From NCBI RefSeq assembly GCF_003217495.1, contig NZ_QJSW01000006.1:186001-250000 (forward strand): a stretch of DNA of 64,000 bases. Reading direction: 5' to 3'. The notes under the pieces are model-generated. The model had not been told where the DNA came from, did not search any database, and was given only the letters and a program-made list of their open reading frames with translations. Shown here one piece after another: positions 60,857 to 64,000 of the stretch. Origin of the DNA: Paenibacillus barcinonensis. Its GTDB lineage: Bacteria > Bacillota > Bacilli > Paenibacillales > Paenibacillaceae. A program made the position numbers and the translations under genes. Position 1 is the first letter of the stretch. Each line of letters begins with the position of its first letter.

Positions 60857-62673
60857 TGTTCTTCACCCCACTGCTGTCTGATGAATTGAGTAAATTGTTC
60901 GGCATCCTGCAGTGTCATCTGCTCCCGCATCTCCGCTATGCTTGAAGGGGTAAGCGCCAAGTTAGCCACATATGTCCCGTCCCGATACTCCACAACATTT
61001 CGAGATGCAAATCCATTCCTCTCTTCGACGATCCCATGAGTACCAGCATGTGGAATACATTCTGTGATTCGTTCGATATATCTGTGTCCTGCAGCATCCT
61101 TTTTCATATGCACATCGAAATTGATAACACTGACGACCTGTTCCTCTGCAATATGTTCATGCTGGAACATACCTGTTTTCAGCAGCGAATTGCGAAGTGA
61201 AAAGACCAAATCACGAAATGTTTTGGCATGATGTGTAAACAGTGTAAATAGAGATGCCACCTGAGACATCTGGATCATCCAGCTAGCCACTTCATCACTT
61301 GCTACCTCACCAAGTATGTTCACTGTACCATCTGTTTTTTTCTGCAGATCCAGCCCCTGCTGACCAGATATATACTCTGTCTCGCGAAAACTGAGAATGT
61401 TGCGACGGCTATAAATCCGTCTTAATTGCAGTTCAAAGGCCATCTCCTGTACCCTAAGGGTGTATGAGGCGTAGATGTGCTTGACCATAGCCATCAATAA
61501 TGTCGTTTTACCCGACCCTTGTGCACCCGTCACGGCTGTAATCCGGCTGCCTTTCATCAAATATTGAAGCAATTGGATTGGCAGCTGTGCATTGTTACCT
61601 GTAATTAATTGTTCAAGTGATGCATTAGGAATATCAAATTTCCGTACGAAGAAAGCCCAAGATTCCGCAAAAGGAGGACGAACAACAACAACACGCGAGC
61701 CGTCTTTCATCTCATTGACTTTATACCCACTAGCCTCGGACAATTGACCAGGATAGTTGTATTTGTATATATTCTGACATACACGCTTCAATTCCCGATT
61801 ACTGCCAAAGCTCAGAAAGGACAAATGAATCGACCTCCCCTTATAAAAAATCCAGACACTTTGCGTGCCGCTGAGCGGTTCTTCTTGTTGCTGATCCTCG
61901 AAAGCTTGCTCCAGCAGGTCATTCCAGGAAGCAGGAGTGTAATAATTCATCTGTGGAAACGTGTCAAGAATCCCGCTCACTCCTCCGCTGACACCGTCGA
62001 TCCGTTGGTCCCGGATCTCATCTACAACCGAGAATCCCTTATAGTGCTGAAAGATACGCTGCACGATAATTTCAACCTTTTCTCTGAATTCCAGCTCGCG
62101 ATACTCGCATTCAAAGACATACTGGATATCCTGCTCGGAAATATAATAGCTACCACCATCTTGCGCGCCCTCCTCCAGCCTGAGCTCACCCAAATCATAC
62201 GTATCAATCATTCGGGAGAGTGCTTCTGCACCAAATTGCTGCCGATACAAATAAAAGACAATTTCAAAACGATCCTGTGCAGTTAAACGTTCAGGCTCTG
62301 CAAACATCATAACCTCATCCACATTGGATTTGTTCAAACCAATCGTTCTTGTCAGCAGATCAGCTATCAGGTTTTTGACATACGTTTTGTCACTGATGCT
62401 TCCAGATACACAGTCCTTCAGTGCTTTTCTCATCTCAGCACGCTGGTTTATCCTGCGGCGGTACTCCTCTTCATGCAGACCCGCATCAGCAAGCTGACTG
62501 TGGCTTATTTCATGCAATGAATGTTTAACCTGCTCAATTAATGATTCAATGGTAAGAGCTTCGCGTTCGGGTAGAACTACACTTTTCTCCCCAAGAACGG
62601 CACGATACTTAAACCAGATATAATATAAGCCGGCCATAACAATCATCGTTATGCCTATCGAATTCATGATCAT
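60853..62673 (-). CDS. TadA/CpaF-type secretion ATPase with N-terminal membrane helix
   Basis: A 606-residue protein. A hydrophobic helix begins at the N-terminus (IGITMIVMAGLYYIWF). An N-terminal alpha-helical domain (about 40-250) and a PilT/VirB11-type ATPase core follow: Walker A GAQGSGKTTLL (about 381), acidic box around FELQLRR, Walker B-like NILGEVASDEVASWM, and the histidine box LFTHHAKTF (about 480). It should power pilus assembly or secretion. Classical TadA proteins lack the leading helix. It lies seven bases after the TadZ-like gene. Confidence 0.82.
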   Translation of the reverse strand: MIMNSIGITMIVMAGLYYIWFKYRAVLGEKSVVLPEREALTIESLIEQVKHSLHEISHSQLADAGLHEEEYRRRINQRAEMRKALKDCVSGSISDKTYVKNLIADLLTRTIGLNKSNVDEVMMFAEPERLTAQDRFEIVFYLYRQQFGAEALSRMIDTYDLGELRLEEGAQDGGSYYISEQDIQYVFECEYRELEFREKVEIIVQRIFQHYKGFSVVDEIRDQRIDGVSGGVSGILDTFPQMNYYTPASWNDLLEQAFEDQQQEEPLSGTQSVWIFYKGRSIHLSFLSFGSNRELKRVCQNIYKYNYPGQLSEASGYKVNEMKDGSRVVVVRPPFAESWAFFVRKFDIPNASLEQLITGNNAQLPIQLLQYLMKGSRITAVTGAQGSGKTTLLMAMVKHIYASYTLRVQEMAFELQLRRIYSRRNILSFRETEYISGQQGLDLQKKTDGTVNILGEVASDEVASWMIQMSQVASLFTLFTHHAKTFRDLVFSLRNSLLKTGMFQHEHIAEEQVVSVINFDVHMKKDAAGHRYIERITECIPHAGTHGIVEERNGFASRNVVEYRDGTYVANLALTPSSIAEMREQMTLQDAEQFTQFIRQQWGEEQ

Positions 62674-62680
62674 TGGAGAT

Positions 62681-63511
62681 TCAGGCTCCCCTTTCCAGCC
62701 TCTTCAGCACAGTACGCATCTCCGCACCGTCCATCATCAGGCGGGCAAGTTCACCCAGGCCAGCGGCAAAACTCCCTTTACGCGCATGTTTGCTGTCCCC
62801 CTGGATTTCCAGCTGCAGATATCGGGCTGCATCTCGACGATTCATGGCATCCAGACAGCTGCTGGCGTAGGGGATTGCAGACAAACTCCCTTTATATTTG
62901 AAGCCGCGCTTAATATTAGACAGAGTTGCGCGAGATCGTGCATCATATTTGTTAATGAGTACATGCACTTTCTTTTCACGCAACTGATCTGGCATAATCT
63001 GTTCAAAGAACGTTTCCAGATTCCTCATATCCTGATTCAGCACAGCAACAACGCTATCTGCCTCCCGCAACATTAGCGGTGAATCAACATGGCCATGCTT
63101 CGCATCCAGAAGAATCAGATCGTAACATTGGTTAGCCGTATTCAACAGTTTTTTCAGCATTTCCTCTTTAAATCCCGCTGAGCGCTCGGCCCTGTTCCGG
63201 CTTCCCGTCAGCAGATCCAATCGGTCCTTCAGCAGCGGCTTGGTATAGTCTCTTAAATTAAGCTTGTTCAGGCTACCGCTAATAAATAAACGTTCCACAG
63301 CATCCCAGCCGTTTTCTTCAAAAGAAAACAATGCTTCGGATGAAGCCCTCTCATCCTCAAACAAACTTGCTTCAACCCCCTCCTTTGCCAAACCTGTATT
63401 CACTAGCAGCACTCTCGCTCTATACTGGAGTGCCAGTGCGTAAGCACCGATCAAGGTGCTTGAAGAGCAGCCTGTGGCTGGAAAGGGGCTCCAAAAGGTA
63501 ATAGTACTCAT
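62681..63511 (-). CDS. TadZ/CpaE-like P-loop protein with altered Walker A
   Basis: A 276-residue protein with the ParA/MinD-like order of elements: N-terminal strand ITFWSPFPATGCSSSTLIGAYALAL, VLLVNTG, the Walker B-like CYDLILLDAKHG (about 130-141) and VVAVLNQDMRNLE. The phosphate loop reads GCSSST where GVGKTT is normal, so the invariant lysine is missing. TadZ proteins steer Tad systems to the cell pole and some already carry atypical loops. Its start overlaps the upstream gene by four bases. Confidence 0.72.
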   Translation of the reverse strand: MSTITFWSPFPATGCSSSTLIGAYALALQYRARVLLVNTGLAKEGVEASLFEDERASSEALFSFEENGWDAVERLFISGSLNKLNLRDYTKPLLKDRLDLLTGSRNRAERSAGFKEEMLKKLLNTANQCYDLILLDAKHGHVDSPLMLREADSVVAVLNQDMRNLETFFEQIMPDQLREKKVHVLINKYDARSRATLSNIKRGFKYKGSLSAIPYASSCLDAMNRRDAARYLQLEIQGDSKHARKGSFAAGLGELARLMMDGAEMRTVLKRLERGA

Positions 63512-64000
63512 GCCCTCATCCTCCCTGCTTCTTTCATTGCACGACGACTGTGCATACGCTCCCAGCCAGTGAACTGCTCAACAACACGACATAAGGATTT
63601 TTTGTAGTTTCTCGATAACTGTCCCAGTTCTACTCGGCGATGATGTTCATTCTCGAGCTTAACGGCTTCGCTCAATTCGTCCCACGGTAGAAGCAAAGAT
63701 TCCCCGGTCCATGCAAAGGGACTCCCCTCCAGATAAGCCCATAGATAAGCAGCATCAAGCTTGCAGTCCACGCCATTGATCAGCATACGATGAAAGGTCA
63801 GCTCTGAAGGAAGCTCCTGTTCAACAAGCAGCTGCTCCAGCCATGCCTTGCTGCGCTCCAGATTGTAACGTTCATAATCACTGACCCAGACACGTACCTC
63901 TGCTGCAAGCCATAGATTTCGGGTAGCAAAGTGTAACGTTTCCAGGTCATATAATACATAATCATATCCTTCCAGACGCTCGCCGTTTACCTGCAAATGC
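63508..64000 (-). CDS. Partial protein upstream in the Tad-like operon (right edge)
   Basis: The frame is open to the right edge, so only the C-terminal 160 or so codons are present. The visible part begins near a strand YDYVLYDLETL, followed by AAEVRVWVSDYERYNLERSKAW. That resembles the Walker B and post-Walker-B region of a ParA/TadZ-like fold, with lost N-terminus outside the window. It overlaps the TadZ-like gene by four bases. Function not assigned. Confidence 0.55.
   Translation of the reverse strand, partial: HLQVNGERLEGYDYVLYDLETLHFATRNLWLAAEVRVWVSDYERYNLERSKAWLEQLLVEQELPSELTFHRMLINGVDCKLDAAYLWAYLEGSPFAWTGESLLLPWDELSEAVKLENEHHRRVELGQLSRNYKKSLCRVVEQFTGWERMHSRRAMKEAGRMRA

Noticed and set aside
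1..64000. CRISPR arrays, tRNA or rRNA genes, prophage
   Set aside because: No regularly spaced repeats, no cloverleaf with conserved TTCGAATC-type arm, and no structural phage genes were recognised by eye. A tRNA scan would settle the second point.

Overview
The window looks like a chromosomal segment of a low-to-medium GC, Gram-positive, spore-former-type Firmicute, most likely Paenibacillus or a close relative. This rests on several things: AGGAGG ribosome binding sites with frequent TTG and GTG starts; Bacillus-type regulators and sites (Fur with a PerR-type box, WalR-type and sigma-W-type sites); an XerS-type recombinase; Firmicute-style glgBA/glgC, thi and pdh gene sets; and c-di-AMP and TPP riboswitches. 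No rRNA, tRNA, CRISPR array or prophage was recognised. The only mobile element seen is one IS200-type insertion sequence near 16.0-16.65 kb.

Layout. 0-7 kb: an amino acid permease cut by the left edge; an operon of response regulator, sensor kinase, psiE and a barstar-like gene; a DUF418 membrane protein; an SDR oxidoreductase; a GNAT acetyltransferase. 7-13.8 kb: xerS, the molybdenum cofactor pair moeA-mobB, a small HNH protein, and an envelope-stress operon (pspA, DUF350, DUF4178, DUF4247 lipoprotein) behind a sigma-W-like promoter. 13.9-20.3 kb: a polysaccharide deacetylase, a LysM/3D wall protein under a c-di-AMP riboswitch, the IS200 copy, a polar amino acid ABC transporter whose binding protein and permease are fused, and an M20 peptidase. 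20.4-25.4 kb: glycogen genes glgBA and divergent glgC. 25.4-31 kb: a cluster of orphan ABC ATPase, repeat lipoprotein and two-component system, then an MFS transporter. 31-40 kb: an ArsR-type regulator, HAD phosphatase, topB, fur, gltD, dfrA and thyA. 40-45 kb: pdhABCD. 45-49.9 kb: an esterase, LMW phosphatase, TRIC channel, thiN, an NlpC/P60 hydrolase and a response regulator with a degenerate receiver. 50-54.6 kb: thiazole-branch thiamine operon tenI-thiO-thiS-thiG-thiF under a TPP riboswitch. 54.6-56.2 kb: an ABC-F ATPase. 56.2-64 kb: a tightly packed eight-gene Tad-like pilus or secretion operon that runs off the right edge.

Most of the window is housekeeping. The part most likely to be poorly described is the right-hand operon. 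It encodes a CpaF/TadA-type ATPase with an N-terminal membrane helix, one protein that appears to join TadB-like and TadC-like halves, a TadZ-like protein whose Walker A lysine is missing, and four small-to-medium proteins that each begin with a single hydrophobic helix and look pilin-like or pseudopilin-like. Regulatory DNA is also unusually readable here. I can point to two riboswitches, a sigma-W-type promoter, a perfect PerR-type box in front of fur, an exact WalR-type box in front of the NlpC/P60 gene, and an IS200 leader hairpin that buries the transposase ribosome binding site.

All family calls come from reading motifs by eye. No database search was run. Residue positions are approximate.
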